Part shown: one piece after another, positions 9,209-17,316 of the stretch
Position numbering within the stretch: position 1 is the first letter of the stretch
How the letters are laid out: every line of letters starts with the position of its first letter
Assembly (NCBI RefSeq): GCF_008386585.1
Contig: NZ_VUOB01000027.1
Location: forward strand, 1-63,894
Direction of reading: 5' to 3'
DNA from: Solihabitans fulvus
GTDB taxonomy: Bacteria > Actinomycetota > Actinomycetes > Mycobacteriales > Pseudonocardiaceae
Length of the DNA stretch: 63,894 bases
Translations under genes and position numbers: made by a program
The notes under the pieces: model-generated
Seen by the model: the letters and a program-made list of their open reading frames with translations, nothing else
What the model was told of the DNA's origin: nothing
The model's database searches: none

Positions 9209-9367
9209 CAAATGCTCCCTCGTGAACGGAATGCAGCGCCTCGAAGAACGGTAGGTGAGGCGTGTAATGAAACTCTCACCCGCCCGTGCCGATGGCAACG
9301 GAATGGGCGATAGAACAATTGTCCAGCCGGCTATAACATCCGCGAGGTCGCGCAACGGTGAAACGGC

Positions 9368-9399
9368 TTGACCTTCGACACGGGTCGAAGGCTTACCGT
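9368..9399 (+). promoter_or_regulatory. MerR-type promoter/operator with long spacer
   Basis: A -35 TTGACC (9368-9373) and a -10 TACCGT (9394-9399) are separated by 20 bp. The spacer is largely filled by a perfect 8-bp inverted repeat, CCTTCGAC and GTCGAAGG (9372-9391). Overlong spacers holding a palindrome are the hallmark of promoters activated by MerR-family DNA twisting. Transcription would start at about the ATG at 9405, so the regulator mRNA is probably leaderless. Confidence 0.65.
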
Positions 9400-9404
9400 C
9401 GGGC

Positions 9405-10166
9405 ATGACCACGATGCGGATCTCCCAGCTCGCCGAACGCTGTGGCGTCCCGGCCACGACACTGCGGTTCTACGAGGGCGCCGGTCTGTTGCCGGCCGGC
9501 CGTTCCTCCTCGGGGTACCGGGTCTACGGCGAGGAAGCGGTGCGGCGCCTGGCGTTCATCACCGCGGCCAAGCAGCTCGGTCTGCCGCTGGAGGAGATCC
9601 GCGACCTGCTGGCGGTGTGGGAGGCGGGTGCCTGTGCCGAGGTGAAGGCCGACCTGTTGCCCAGGATCGCCGCGCACCTCGGCGAGGCCGAAGGCCGCGT
9701 CGCGGAGCTGGCCGCGTTCGTCGCCTCGCTGCGCGCCTCGCTGGACCGCCTTGGCGCGCTGCCGGATCGGGCCGGTCGGTGCGATCCCGAGTGCGGCCTG
9801 GTCGCGCCGATTCCGTCCGCCACCCCGAGAGTGCGGGACGACGCCGCGTCGGCGGGTCGTCACCCGGTCGGCGAGTCCTGGCGCACCGCGCCCGTGGCCT
9901 GCTCGCTGTCGAGCGCGGGACTTGCCGAGCGCGTCGAACAATGGCGTGCGGCCGTCGCCGGCGCTGTGCGCGTCGAGATCCCCGACGGCGTGCGGTTGAC
10001 GCTGCCGGTGGAGCGGGCCGGCGCGGTGGCGGCGCTGGCCGCGGCCGAGCTGGAGTGCTGTCCCTTCCTCTCCTTCCGGCTCGAGCTGGAAGGAGGAGGT
10101 CGGGAGCTGCGCATGGAGGTCCGTGCGCCAGCAGGCGGAGTTGCGCTGCTCAGCGAGTTCCTGTGA
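9405..10166 (+). CDS. MerR-family transcriptional regulator
   Basis: The 253-residue protein begins with the MerR winged HTH (ISQLAERCGVPATTLRFYEGAGLLP, then SGYRVYGEEAVRRLAFI), followed by the dimerisation helix (to about 125). A Cys in GACAEV and a CDPEC pair resemble metal or thiol-sensing residues of heavy-metal MerR proteins. The C-terminal ~90 residues add a domain with LAAAELECCPFLSFRLEL, an extension common in actinobacterial MerR proteins. The gene sits directly behind a palindromic MerR-type promoter, so it is likely autoregulated. The inducer is unknown. The MFS exporter 130 bp downstream is a possible target but has its own, different operators. Confidence 0.85.
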   Translation: MTTMRISQLAERCGVPATTLRFYEGAGLLPAGRSSSGYRVYGEEAVRRLAFITAAKQLGLPLEEIRDLLAVWEAGACAEVKADLLPRIAAHLGEAEGRVAELAAFVASLRASLDRLGALPDRAGRCDPECGLVAPIPSATPRVRDDAASAGRHPVGESWRTAPVACSLSSAGLAERVEQWRAAVAGAVRVEIPDGVRLTLPVERAGAVAALAAAELECCPFLSFRLELEGGGRELRMEVRAPAGGVALLSEFL

Positions 10167-10202
10167 AGACAGTGTCCCTTCTCCGGCGAACGTGATCCAC
10201 GA

Positions 10203-10217
10203 TACCCCCATGGGGTA
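10203..10217. promoter_or_regulatory. CsoR-like operator 1 (TACCCC-N3-GGGGTA)
   Basis: TACCCC (10203-10208), three bases, then GGGGTA (10212-10217) form a G-tract palindrome of the kind bound by the CsoR/RcnR/FrmR/CstR repressor superfamily. It lies about 30 bp upstream of a candidate -35 TTGATC (10232-10237) for the MFS gene. Confidence 0.6.
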
Positions 10218-10257
10218 CTTGCGCGAACCGGTTGATCGACTTACTGTCTCCGTCAGA

Positions 10258-10272
10258 TACCCCAAGGGGGTA
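10258..10272. promoter_or_regulatory. CsoR-like operator 2 overlapping the -10 of the MFS gene
   Basis: TACCCC (10258-10263), three bases, GGGGTA (10267-10272) repeat the architecture of the first site 55 bp upstream. Its left half overlaps a -10-like GATACC (10256-10261) placed 18 bp from TTGATC, so an occupied site would block RNA polymerase. Confidence 0.65.
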
Positions 10273-10298
10273 TGAAGTACCTAGAGACGGAGACCGTT

Positions 10299-11735
10299 AT
10301 GTTGACCGCAGAAGTGAACCCGCGACGGTGGTGGGCGCTGGCGTTCATCGCGCTCGCCCAGTTCATGGTCATCATGGACACCTCGATCATCGGTGTCGCA
10401 CTGCCCAGGATGCAGACCGACCTCGGGTTCTCGCCGGGCAGCCTGTCCTGGGTGTTCAACGCCTACGTCATCGCGCTCGGCGGCCTGGTGCTGCTCGGCG
10501 GGCGGCTCGCCGACCTGTTCGGCGCGCGCCGCATGTTCGCCGCCGGTTGGGCGATCCTGCTGGCCGGCTCGGTCGTGGCCGCGCTCGCCGGCACCGCCTG
10601 GGTCGAACTGGCCGGCCGCGTGTTGCAGGGCGCCGGATCCGCGCTGATCGCGCCCGCCTCGCTCACGCTGCTGATGATGCTGTTCGGCGGCCAGCCCAAG
10701 GAACTGGGCAGGGCGTTCGCGATCTACGGCGCGGCCGCACCGGCCGGCGGCACCGCCGGGGTGTTCCTCGGCGGCGTCATCACCCAGTGGCTGTCCTGGC
10801 CGTGGATCTTCTGGCTGTACGTGCCGATCGCGCTGCTCGCCATCGCCGCCACGCCGCGCCTGATGCCCACGGCACCCGCACGTCGCGGCTCGGTCGACGT
10901 GGTCGGCGCGGCCTCGGTCACCGCTGGCCTCGCGCTCGCCGTGTACGCCATCGTCCGGGCACCCGAACTGGGCTGGGGCTCGCTCCGGACCATCGGGACC
11001 CTGGCCGGGGCCGTCGTGCTGCTGGGGATCTTCGTCGCGGTGCAGCGCGCCAGGAAGGAACCGTTGGTGCGGCTGGCGATCTTCCGCACGCCCAACCTCG
11101 GCGGCGCGAACCTCGCGCAGTTCGTGCTCGGCGCGGCCTGGATCCCGCTGTGGTACTTCTTGAACCTCTACCTCCAGCAGGTGCTCGGGTACGGCGCGTT
11201 CGCCAGCGGCGCGGCCCTGTTGCCGATGACCGTGCTGATCGTCGTCCTGATGGTGGCGGTCGCGCCGAGGCTGATCGCGAAGTGGGGCTTCAAGGCCCTG
11301 ATCCTCGGCGGCCTCGCCGCCCTCGCGGTCGGCCTGGTGTGGCTGTCCTTCGCGCGCCCGACCGGCAACTTCGTGGTGGACGTGCTGCCCGCCTCGTTGG
11401 TCGCCGCGCTCGGCCAGGCGCTCGCGTTCATTCCCTCGCTCGGCACCGCGATCTCCAGCGCCCGCCCGGAGGAGGGCGGCCTTGCCTCGGGCATCGTCAA
11501 CACCTCCTACCAGGTCGGCTCCGCGCTCGGGCTCGCGGCGATGACCGCCGTCGGCATGTCGCACGGCGCTGGCAGGCTCGGCGACACCGTGGCGCTGACG
11601 AATGGCTTCTCCGCCGCGTTCCTCGGCGCGGCCGGTGTCGCGGTGGTCGGCGGGATCCTCGCGATGCTGACGCTGCACACCGCGCCGAAGGCGGTGACCG
11701 TTCCCTCGGAGCCGGCGTCGAGCCAGCCCGGCTGA
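10299..11735 (+). CDS. MFS drug:H+ antiporter, DHA2 (EmrB/QacA-like) type
   Basis: A 478-residue, very hydrophobic protein with about 14 predicted helices. It has the DHA2 signatures FMVIMDTSIIGVALP in helix 1 and the GGRLADLFGARR loop after helix 2. The ATG at 10299 is chosen because GACGGAG precedes it; the earlier ATG at 10272 lies inside an operator. Such transporters expel amphipathic toxins or secondary metabolites at the plasma membrane. Two CsoR-like operators in its promoter suggest induction by copper, persulfide or aldehyde stress; this part is inference and the substrate is unknown. Confidence 0.85.
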   Translation: MLTAEVNPRRWWALAFIALAQFMVIMDTSIIGVALPRMQTDLGFSPGSLSWVFNAYVIALGGLVLLGGRLADLFGARRMFAAGWAILLAGSVVAALAGTAWVELAGRVLQGAGSALIAPASLTLLMMLFGGQPKELGRAFAIYGAAAPAGGTAGVFLGGVITQWLSWPWIFWLYVPIALLAIAATPRLMPTAPARRGSVDVVGAASVTAGLALAVYAIVRAPELGWGSLRTIGTLAGAVVLLGIFVAVQRARKEPLVRLAIFRTPNLGGANLAQFVLGAAWIPLWYFLNLYLQQVLGYGAFASGAALLPMTVLIVVLMVAVAPRLIAKWGFKALILGGLAALAVGLVWLSFARPTGNFVVDVLPASLVAALGQALAFIPSLGTAISSARPEEGGLASGIVNTSYQVGSALGLAAMTAVGMSHGAGRLGDTVALTNGFSAAFLGAAGVAVVGGILAMLTLHTAPKAVTVPSEPASSQPG

Positions 11736-11775
11736 CCGAGGATGCCAGGACGCCACCGGGGCGTCGATCGCCTGG

Positions 11776-11810
11776 CGTGACCGCCGAGCCCGCGCGGCTC
11801 GGCACGTCAC
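11776..11810. terminator. Hairpin between MFS and cation exchanger genes
   Basis: GCCGAGCC (11783-11790) pairs with GGCTCGGC (11796-11803), and the stem extends with small interruptions to CGTGA/TCACG. It lies between two convergent genes and probably serves both. Confidence 0.55.
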
Positions 11811-11849
11811 GCGGAGATCGACGTCCCTCTCGCGTGGTCGGGGCCTCGG

Positions 11850-12887
11850 TCAGCCGAGGATGAGGAACAGGGCGCCGGCGAAGGCCAGGTAGAACAGCGC
11901 GCCGAAGGACATGTTCCGCGCGGTGAAACGCTTGGTGTGCAAGAGGAACAACAGGTAGACGATCGCGGCCGTCGTGGCGAGGCCGGACGCCAGCAGCGCG
12001 CCGTCGAAGCGCCACGGAGTGAACAGCAGGCCGAGGCCGCTCGGCACGGTCGCCTGGATCATCATCGCGCCGGAGATGTTGGCCAGCGCCAACGGCATCT
12101 TGCCCTGGCGGACCCAGATGATGGCGTTCATGATCTCGGGCAGCTCGGTGGCGATCGGCGACAGCAGCAGCGCGGTGACCGCGGCGGGCAGCCCCAGCAT
12201 CGGCCCGACGGCGTCGAGTTGGCGCACGAACAGTTGCGAGGCAACGAAAATCACGGCCAGCGCGGCGAGGGTCTGCGCGATGACCGCCCAGGTCTGCGGC
12301 TGCCGGCGTCGACGCTGGAGCTTCAACGGGGCCAGCTCCTCGTGCCCGCCGTCGCCGTCGTCGCCGCCGCGGATCTCCTTCCAGAAGTACACGGCGTAGG
12401 CCGCGAAGAACAGCAGGCCGAGCCACGGCTTGACGGCGAACGCGACCAGGCCGAGCGCCACCTTGACGACGAAGATCGTCAGGAACCAGGTCTGGTCCCT
12501 GGCCAGTTTGCCGACGTCGCCGAGATCGTCACTGGGCAGGCCGGCGCCGCCCCGAGTCCCGGTGCCGACGCCGACCGCGACCCGGGCGCGCCGGCGGGAG
12601 AGGATCATCCAGCCGGTCACCGCGTACGCGACCGTGGCCAGCGCGAGCGGGCCGCCCATCGCCGCGCCGACGCCGATGTCCTTGGCGGCGGCGCCGTCGC
12701 CGAAGACCACCGCCACGAACGTGACGACGCTTTCGGGCAGCGCGGTGCCGAACGCGGCCAGAATCGTGCCGACGGCCAGCGGGCCGACCTTCAGCCGCTG
12801 GCCGAGCCACTCCACGGCGTTGACGAACAACTCGCACGACAGGTAGATCGCTACCGCGCACACGATGAGCAAGACGAAATGAATCAC
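11850..12887 (-). CDS. CaCA-superfamily cation/H+ (Na+/Ca2+-type) exchanger
   Basis: The 345-residue membrane protein has two homologous halves, each with an alpha-repeat: FGTALPESVVTF near residue 50 and LSPIATELPEIMNA in the second half. The acidic residues there form the ion-binding site of CaCA exchangers. A charged cytoplasmic loop (GGDDGDGGHEEL) separates the halves. The GTG at 12887 is preferred because GGAGG lies 11 bp upstream and longer frames would run through the riboswitch. The yybP-ykoY riboswitch in the leader argues that Mn2+ is a physiological substrate, exported when in excess. The substrate assignment is inference. Confidence 0.85.
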   Translation of the reverse strand: MIHFVLLIVCAVAIYLSCELFVNAVEWLGQRLKVGPLAVGTILAAFGTALPESVVTFVAVVFGDGAAAKDIGVGAAMGGPLALATVAYAVTGWMILSRRRARVAVGVGTGTRGGAGLPSDDLGDVGKLARDQTWFLTIFVVKVALGLVAFAVKPWLGLLFFAAYAVYFWKEIRGGDDGDGGHEELAPLKLQRRRRQPQTWAVIAQTLAALAVIFVASQLFVRQLDAVGPMLGLPAAVTALLLSPIATELPEIMNAIIWVRQGKMPLALANISGAMMIQATVPSGLGLLFTPWRFDGALLASGLATTAAIVYLLFLLHTKRFTARNMSFGALFYLAFAGALFLILG

Positions 12888-12978
12888 GAGTCCGGTGTCC
12901 CTCCGCGTCAACCGCAGGAGTCGCGAACCCGGAACATCCTCACCGAGACCTCGACCCATACGGCGACACACGTCGCCT

Positions 12979-13085
12979 ACGGTCGAAGGTCTCGTCCACC
13001 TCACCAGGGATGAGGCTCGGCCACCGGGAGCCCGCCAAGGCTCCAGCATGTCGACGACCGACGGAGGACTACTCCCCTTCAGGCG
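12979..13085 (-). ncRNA. yybP-ykoY (Mn2+-sensing) riboswitch
   Basis: Read on the minus strand, the leader begins CTGAAGGGGAGTAG (13083 down to 13069) and ends GAGACCTTCGACC (12993-12981). These match the invariant aptamer elements: GGGGAGUAG after the 5' strand of P1, and AGACCUU as the 3' strand. GAAGG pairs with CCTTC to close P1. Internal GC helices fill the middle. The family binds Mn2+ and usually turns on exporters (MntP, TerC/YkoY, P-type ATPases). The exchanger start codon is ~90 bp downstream, leaving room for an expression platform. Confidence 0.8.
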
Positions 13086-13168
13086 CGCAAGGGTAGCCCA
13101 GTTGGCCGAGGGTTGCGACTCGGGGCGGCGGCTGTGCTCTCGCCGTCACGGAGGGTGGAGCTACCGCG

Positions 13169-14557
13169 CTACTTCGGGTGATCGGTGGCCGATGCCGAGC
13201 GCGGCGGGGTGAAGCGCAGCACGTCGATGCCGTGCGAGTACTGGGCGGCGTACACGAGTCCGTCGTGGAACGCCGGTGTCGCGGCCGTGCTGCCCTTCGG
13301 GACGAAGTAGCCGACCTGGACCGGATGCCGTGGGTCGGAGAAGTCGATGAAGCGGGTGCCCTGGCCGTAGTAGGTCTGCACGAGGATGTTGCCGTCGCCG
13401 ACCCCGGGCATCGGCGCGAAGAAGTGCGCCGAGCATTCGGTGTTGGGCTGCTCGCCAGGGTTTCCCGCCGGTCCCCACTGGCCGATCACGGTGAGCCGGA
13501 AGGGGTTCTCGGGCGTCGACCGCCACGCCTGGCCCTGGTAGCTGCCGTCGAGCGAGACGACCAGCAACCGGCCCGCGTCGGCGCAGGTGGCGCCGAAGTC
13601 CTCGTCGGTGACGAACAGCAGCTCGCCGGGCGCGAACCCGCCGATGGACCGCCACGGGTGCCAGGAGTTGTGGTCGAAGATGTAGTTCGCGTTGTTCGGG
13701 CTGATGATTTTCCCGCCGGCGTAGGGCACGGGATCGGCGGGCGAGGCAAGCCGGATCCGCCGCGCGACGGGGTCGTAGCGCCAGCCAGAGGTCCAGTACC
13801 CGCGAACGCCGCCGGTTCCGGAGGTCCAGGCGATGCCGGCGGCGTCAACGTCGGTGGCGTGCACATAGTCGGTGACGCCGTCGTTTCGGTTCAGGTCAAC
13901 GGGATTCGGGAAGGTGGTCGGGTGTGCCGGGTCGCGCACGTCGGTGACCCAGGCCGGCTGCCCGTGCCACTCCGGCGGCTGGTTGCCTACGCCGGTGTGC
14001 GACGGCCCGCCGGTCCACAGGTACTGGCAGCGGGCTATGCACTCGGTGGTGTGGCCGCCGGGCTCGATGTGGGTGGTGATCAGGGTGGGTCGCCGGGGGT
14101 CGCGCACGTCCACGATCTGGATCGCCGAGGTGCCGGTCTGCTTGGTGCCGCCGAACGCGCGCGGATCCCGGGACAGGAACACCAGTTTGCGATCCTGGTC
14201 GACCTGGAGGTGCTCGCCCTCCCAGAAGCCCTTGGACACGTCGTCGCCGGGCAGGGCGAGCGCGGCGGCGGGCAGCTCGCCGATCAGCCGAGGATCGGCG
14301 GGATTGGCCAGCGACCAGGCGCGCAGCCCGAACGGGCCGTCCGCGAACAACACGTCGTGGTCGCGGTGCCCCGGATAGGCGATGAAGGCAAGCCCCGCAA
14401 CACCTGTCGGCGTGTCAACGTGGGCCAGCCAGGACACGTTCTGCGCATCGACGGGTCCCGTCGGCGGGGACGCCGCCGGATCGGCCGTGGCCGCACTGGC
14501 CGCGCCGGTCAGTGTCAGCGCGGCGAGGATGGACGCGAACGAGCGAACCCAGCGCAT
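13169..14557 (-). CDS. Secreted LVIVD-repeat (beta-propeller-like) protein
   Basis: The 462-residue protein starts at an ATG with GAGGAG upstream and carries a Sec signal peptide (cleaved near ASAATA). The body has repeated strand units of LVIVD type, such as SAIQIVDVRDPRRPTLI, WVTDVRDPAHPT and FIDFSDPRHPVQVGYF, which build a propeller-like fold. Three or more Cys pairs fit an extracellular protein. The molecular function of this family is unknown, and no enzyme motif is visible. It is separately transcribed from the DUF305 operon. Confidence 0.7.
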   Translation of the reverse strand: MRWVRSFASILAALTLTGAASAATADPAASPPTGPVDAQNVSWLAHVDTPTGVAGLAFIAYPGHRDHDVLFADGPFGLRAWSLANPADPRLIGELPAAALALPGDDVSKGFWEGEHLQVDQDRKLVFLSRDPRAFGGTKQTGTSAIQIVDVRDPRRPTLITTHIEPGGHTTECIARCQYLWTGGPSHTGVGNQPPEWHGQPAWVTDVRDPAHPTTFPNPVDLNRNDGVTDYVHATDVDAAGIAWTSGTGGVRGYWTSGWRYDPVARRIRLASPADPVPYAGGKIISPNNANYIFDHNSWHPWRSIGGFAPGELLFVTDEDFGATCADAGRLLVVSLDGSYQGQAWRSTPENPFRLTVIGQWGPAGNPGEQPNTECSAHFFAPMPGVGDGNILVQTYYGQGTRFIDFSDPRHPVQVGYFVPKGSTAATPAFHDGLVYAAQYSHGIDVLRFTPPRSASATDHPK

Positions 14558-14660
14558 ACGTCACTCCTCGTTCCGAGGCGGCCACCACACGTGACCTGCC
14601 CAGTACTAACGAGATCTGGTTTCGCCGTCAAGGAGCCGGTTTGCGCTGTCCGACCGGTGG

Positions 14661-14693
14661 GACGGGGACGGCACCGCGGGCGCCGCCCCCGTC
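14661..14693 (-). terminator. Hairpin after the DUF305 gene
   Basis: A 12-bp stem with one mismatch (14661-14672 with 14682-14693) lies just beyond the DUF305 stop codon on the minus strand. Confidence 0.55.
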
Positions 14694-14701
14694 CGCCGTG
14701 G

Positions 14702-15319
14702 TCAGCCCTGCGACAGCAGGGTCTGCATCTCCTTGATCTCGGCCTGCTGGCCGTCGATGATCTGCTGCGCCAGCTTCTTCGCGTCGGCGTTGGCGCCGCC
14801 GGACAGCTCGGTGTTGGCCATCGCGACGGCGCCCTGGTGGTGCTTGACCATCAGCGAAAGCCACTGCCTGTCGAAGTCGGCGCCCTTGGCCGCCGTCAGC
14901 TGCCGCATCTCGTCGGCGCTCATCATCCCGGCTCCGGTGCTGTGGTCCATGCCCGGCATGCTCATGCCGGTCATCGACGCGGTCGCGCCCCACGCCGTGA
15001 GCCAACCGGTCATCCGCTGGATCTCGGGGTCCTGCGCCTTCTGGATGCGGCCGGCCAGGTCGACCACCTTGGGGTTGGTGGTTCGGCTGTCGACGAGCTT
15101 GGCCATGTCCAGCGCCTGCGCGTGGTGCGGGATCATCTGCTGCGCGAAGGTCACGTCGGCCTGGTTGTGGTCGCCCTGCTGGCTGGTCGGCGCGGCGGAG
15201 CTCGACCCGCCCATGGCGCCCATGTCGTGGCCGCCGTCGTTGTTGCTGCCGCAGCCGGCGAGTACCGCGCCGGCGGCCAGGACGGCGAGCGCCGTCCCGA
15301 CCAGTGTCGTCCTGGTCAT
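14702..15319 (-). CDS. DUF305-family lipoprotein
   Basis: 205 residues. A signal peptide with lipobox (LAGCGS) anchors it outside the membrane. The mature part is rich in His and Met (HDMGAMGG, GMSMPGMDHS) and holds the DUF305 motifs FAQQMIPHHAQALDMA and LMVKHHQGAVAMA, which form a ferritin-like helical pair with candidate metal ligands. DUF305 proteins are often found with copper-handling genes. It is the third gene of a minus-strand group with the permease and DUF6153 protein, separated by ~80 bp. A role in periplasmic copper or metal binding is inferred. Confidence 0.85.
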   Translation of the reverse strand: MTRTTLVGTALAVLAAGAVLAGCGSNNDGGHDMGAMGGSSSAAPTSQQGDHNQADVTFAQQMIPHHAQALDMAKLVDSRTTNPKVVDLAGRIQKAQDPEIQRMTGWLTAWGATASMTGMSMPGMDHSTGAGMMSADEMRQLTAAKGADFDRQWLSLMVKHHQGAVAMANTELSGGANADAKKLAQQIIDGQQAEIKEMQTLLSQG

Positions 15320-15400
15320 GCGTTCGTCCTCGAATCTCGTGTGCTGTCAACGGAGATGGCCGGAATGCGCTCCGCGCAGGGCGGCGGCGCATCGGCCATG

Positions 15401-15865
15401 TCACAGCCGCAGCACGCAGAGGGAGGACAGAAGTTCGGCGGTTCGTGGCACGGACGGCGGCCCGCGACCGGCCGTCGCGATCACCGCAAGGACGCGGTTC
15501 GACGCCCGCGCGAGCCGGCCGCGCCGGACCAGCAGCCCGGCCAGCATGAGGGCCGCGGCCGCCACCAGGACGGCAAGGCACAGGTGCAGCATGTCGTGCC
15601 CGCCCATGCCGTCGGCGCCGGACAGTTCGACGATCGCGCCGCGGTCGTCGCCGCAACACGGCGGGCCGCCCGCGTCCACGGCGTGCGCCATGACCGTCGG
15701 GGCCGGCATCGCCGACGACATCGGGTCGCCCGCGACCAGATGGTGCATCGCCGCGACACCAAGAACGAGCGCGCACAGCAGGACCCACCGGAGCGCTGCC
15801 GCGCGCACTGCGTCCCGGCCGTGGCGACCGCGCCGCTCAGTGGTGGTGATGATGGCCATGGTCAC
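15401..15865 (-). CDS. DUF6153-type small membrane protein
   Basis: 154 residues with two or three predicted membrane segments. A His/Met/Cys-rich extracytoplasmic stretch (PPCCGDD, GMGGHDMLHLC) precedes the last long segment. The pattern matches the actinobacterial DUF6153 family, whose function is unknown. The start overlaps the 3' end of the permease gene by up to 29 bp, implying translational coupling; ATGs at 15865 and 15859 are both possible. A metal-related role is suggested by the ligands and by neighbours. Confidence 0.65.
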   Translation of the reverse strand: MTMAIITTTERRGRHGRDAVRAAALRWVLLCALVLGVAAMHHLVAGDPMSSAMPAPTVMAHAVDAGGPPCCGDDRGAIVELSGADGMGGHDMLHLCLAVLVAAAALMLAGLLVRRGRLARASNRVLAVIATAGRGPPSVPRTAELLSSLCVLRL

Positions 15866-17018
15866 CGTGGTGTTCGGCCGGCTGGTGGTCGGGGGAGCCG
15901 CCCATCATCCGCATCATCTCCCGGCCGCCCGTGCGCAGGAACCGCACCAGCAGGACGGCGGCCAGGACGAGGAAGGCGATGTTGAGCCACGTCGTGTAGT
16001 TCCACGAGATGCCCTCGGTCATCACCATCGCGGAGCGCTGGGTCGGGATCAGCCCGCTGACCCCGAAGATCAGCTCGACCAGGTAGCCAGCGCCGACCAT
16101 CGCGGCGTAGAAGGTGCCGAGCAGCACCAGCGCCATCCTGGTGCCGTAGTACTTCCGGTAGATGTTGAGGATCGGCAGGATGAGCAGGTCGGCGAAGATG
16201 AACGCGACCACGCCGCCGAAGCTGATGCCGCCGTTCCACAGCACCGCCGCCAGCGGGACGTTGCCGATCGAGCAGACGAAGCTGAGGATCGCCACGAACG
16301 GCCCGACGATCGGCCCCCACAGCGCCGACAGCGTCGGGTGGTCGGTGAGGAAGAAGTTGTGCCAGAAGCTGTCGGGCACCCACGCGCCGATGGCTCCCGC
16401 GATCAGCAGGCCGATCACCAGGTCGCGCAGGATGGCGGCCCACTCCATCACGAACACGTGCGCCACGGCGGTGAAGCCCTGCGGGGAACCGAGCCGTCGC
16501 CAGAACGTGCCGTCGCCCTGGACGGACATGTCCATCGCGGCGTGGCCCTCCATGGAGCCGGCCAGTCCCTTGTCGGCCTGCTCGCGGGCCTTCTCCAGCA
16601 AACGCTTGCGGACGAAGATCCGGAACAGCACGGCGAGCAGGACGATCATGATCGGTCCGCCGACGAACTCGGCGAGGGTGAACTGCCAGCCCATCAGCAG
16701 GGCGAGGATGACGCCGAGCTCGACGACGAGGTTGGTGGAGCCGATCTCGAAGGCCATCGCGGCGGTGAAGTTGGCGCCCTTGCGAAACAGCGAACGGGCC
16801 AGCGCGACGGCGGCGTAGGAGCAGGAGGAGGAGGCCGCGCCGAGCAGGGAGGCCACCGCGAGGGTGCGGGGCCGGTCGTCACCCATCAGACGGACCACTG
16901 TGGACTTGCGGACCACCGCCTGGACGACGGCCGACAGCACGAAGCCGAGGATCAACGCCCAGAGAATCTCCCAGGTCATCGATCCCGCCAACGCCAGAGC
17001 ATGCCCGACCGCGCCCAC
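15837..17018 (-). CDS. ArsP/DUF318-family membrane permease
   Basis: 393 residues starting at GTG 17018 behind AGGAG. Eight or more membrane helices contain the permease motifs SSCSYAAVALARSLFRKGA and SFVCSIGNVPLAAVLW, the paired pore motifs of UPF0718/ArsP-like permeases. ArsP members export organoarsenicals, and others are linked to metal efflux. The C-terminus is a short His-rich tail (HHGDHGHHHHH), a plausible metal-binding tail. It is the first gene of a permease-DUF6153-DUF305 operon under a CsoR-like operator. Copper or metalloid handling is likely, but the substrate is not proven. Confidence 0.8.
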   Translation of the reverse strand: MGAVGHALALAGSMTWEILWALILGFVLSAVVQAVVRKSTVVRLMGDDRPRTLAVASLLGAASSSCSYAAVALARSLFRKGANFTAAMAFEIGSTNLVVELGVILALLMGWQFTLAEFVGGPIMIVLLAVLFRIFVRKRLLEKAREQADKGLAGSMEGHAAMDMSVQGDGTFWRRLGSPQGFTAVAHVFVMEWAAILRDLVIGLLIAGAIGAWVPDSFWHNFFLTDHPTLSALWGPIVGPFVAILSFVCSIGNVPLAAVLWNGGISFGGVVAFIFADLLILPILNIYRKYYGTRMALVLLGTFYAAMVGAGYLVELIFGVSGLIPTQRSAMVMTEGISWNYTTWLNIAFLVLAAVLLVRFLRTGGREMMRMMGGSPDHQPAEHHGDHGHHHHH

Positions 17019-17036
17019 GCCACCCGCTCCTACTCT

Positions 17037-17051
17037 TACCCTGTATAGGTA
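17037..17051 (-). promoter_or_regulatory. CsoR-like operator upstream of the permease operon
   Basis: TACC, seven bases and GGTA (TACCCTGTATAGGTA on the plus strand) lie 19 bp ahead of the permease start. The arrangement resembles CsoR operators of the TACCC...GGTA type and overlaps where the promoter is expected. It is weaker than the pair at 10203-10272. Confidence 0.5.
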
Positions 17052-17316
17052 TCTGCTCGTACTCTTTCCTCGCGGTTACCGGCCTGTCAAGTTGTTGTTG
17101 CCGCGGCGCGCCGGTGTCGCCGCCCACCGCCGCGACTCGCTGCGCTGCGTGTCCGCGCCGTCACCCGTTCGCGACAATCGGGACAATCTTCGATGTTTGG
17201 CCACCGTTTGCCAGATCATCGTCTTAGGCTCTCGGTCGCAGGCGCTCTGACCAGTTCGTTTGACGACCGTGTCGAGCCCCGTCGTCTGCTGTGTGCGCGT
17301 GACTCGAGGAGCAGCT

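Noticed and set aside
12888..13049. N-terminal extension of the cation exchanger
   Set aside because: The extension would be translated from the riboswitch aptamer and has no membrane-protein character; GTG 12887 has a better RBS.
13085..13155. tRNA-like stretch (GGGTAGCCCAGTTGGCC)
   Set aside because: No cloverleaf could be formed with a proper anticodon arm or T-loop; it adjoins the riboswitch leader.
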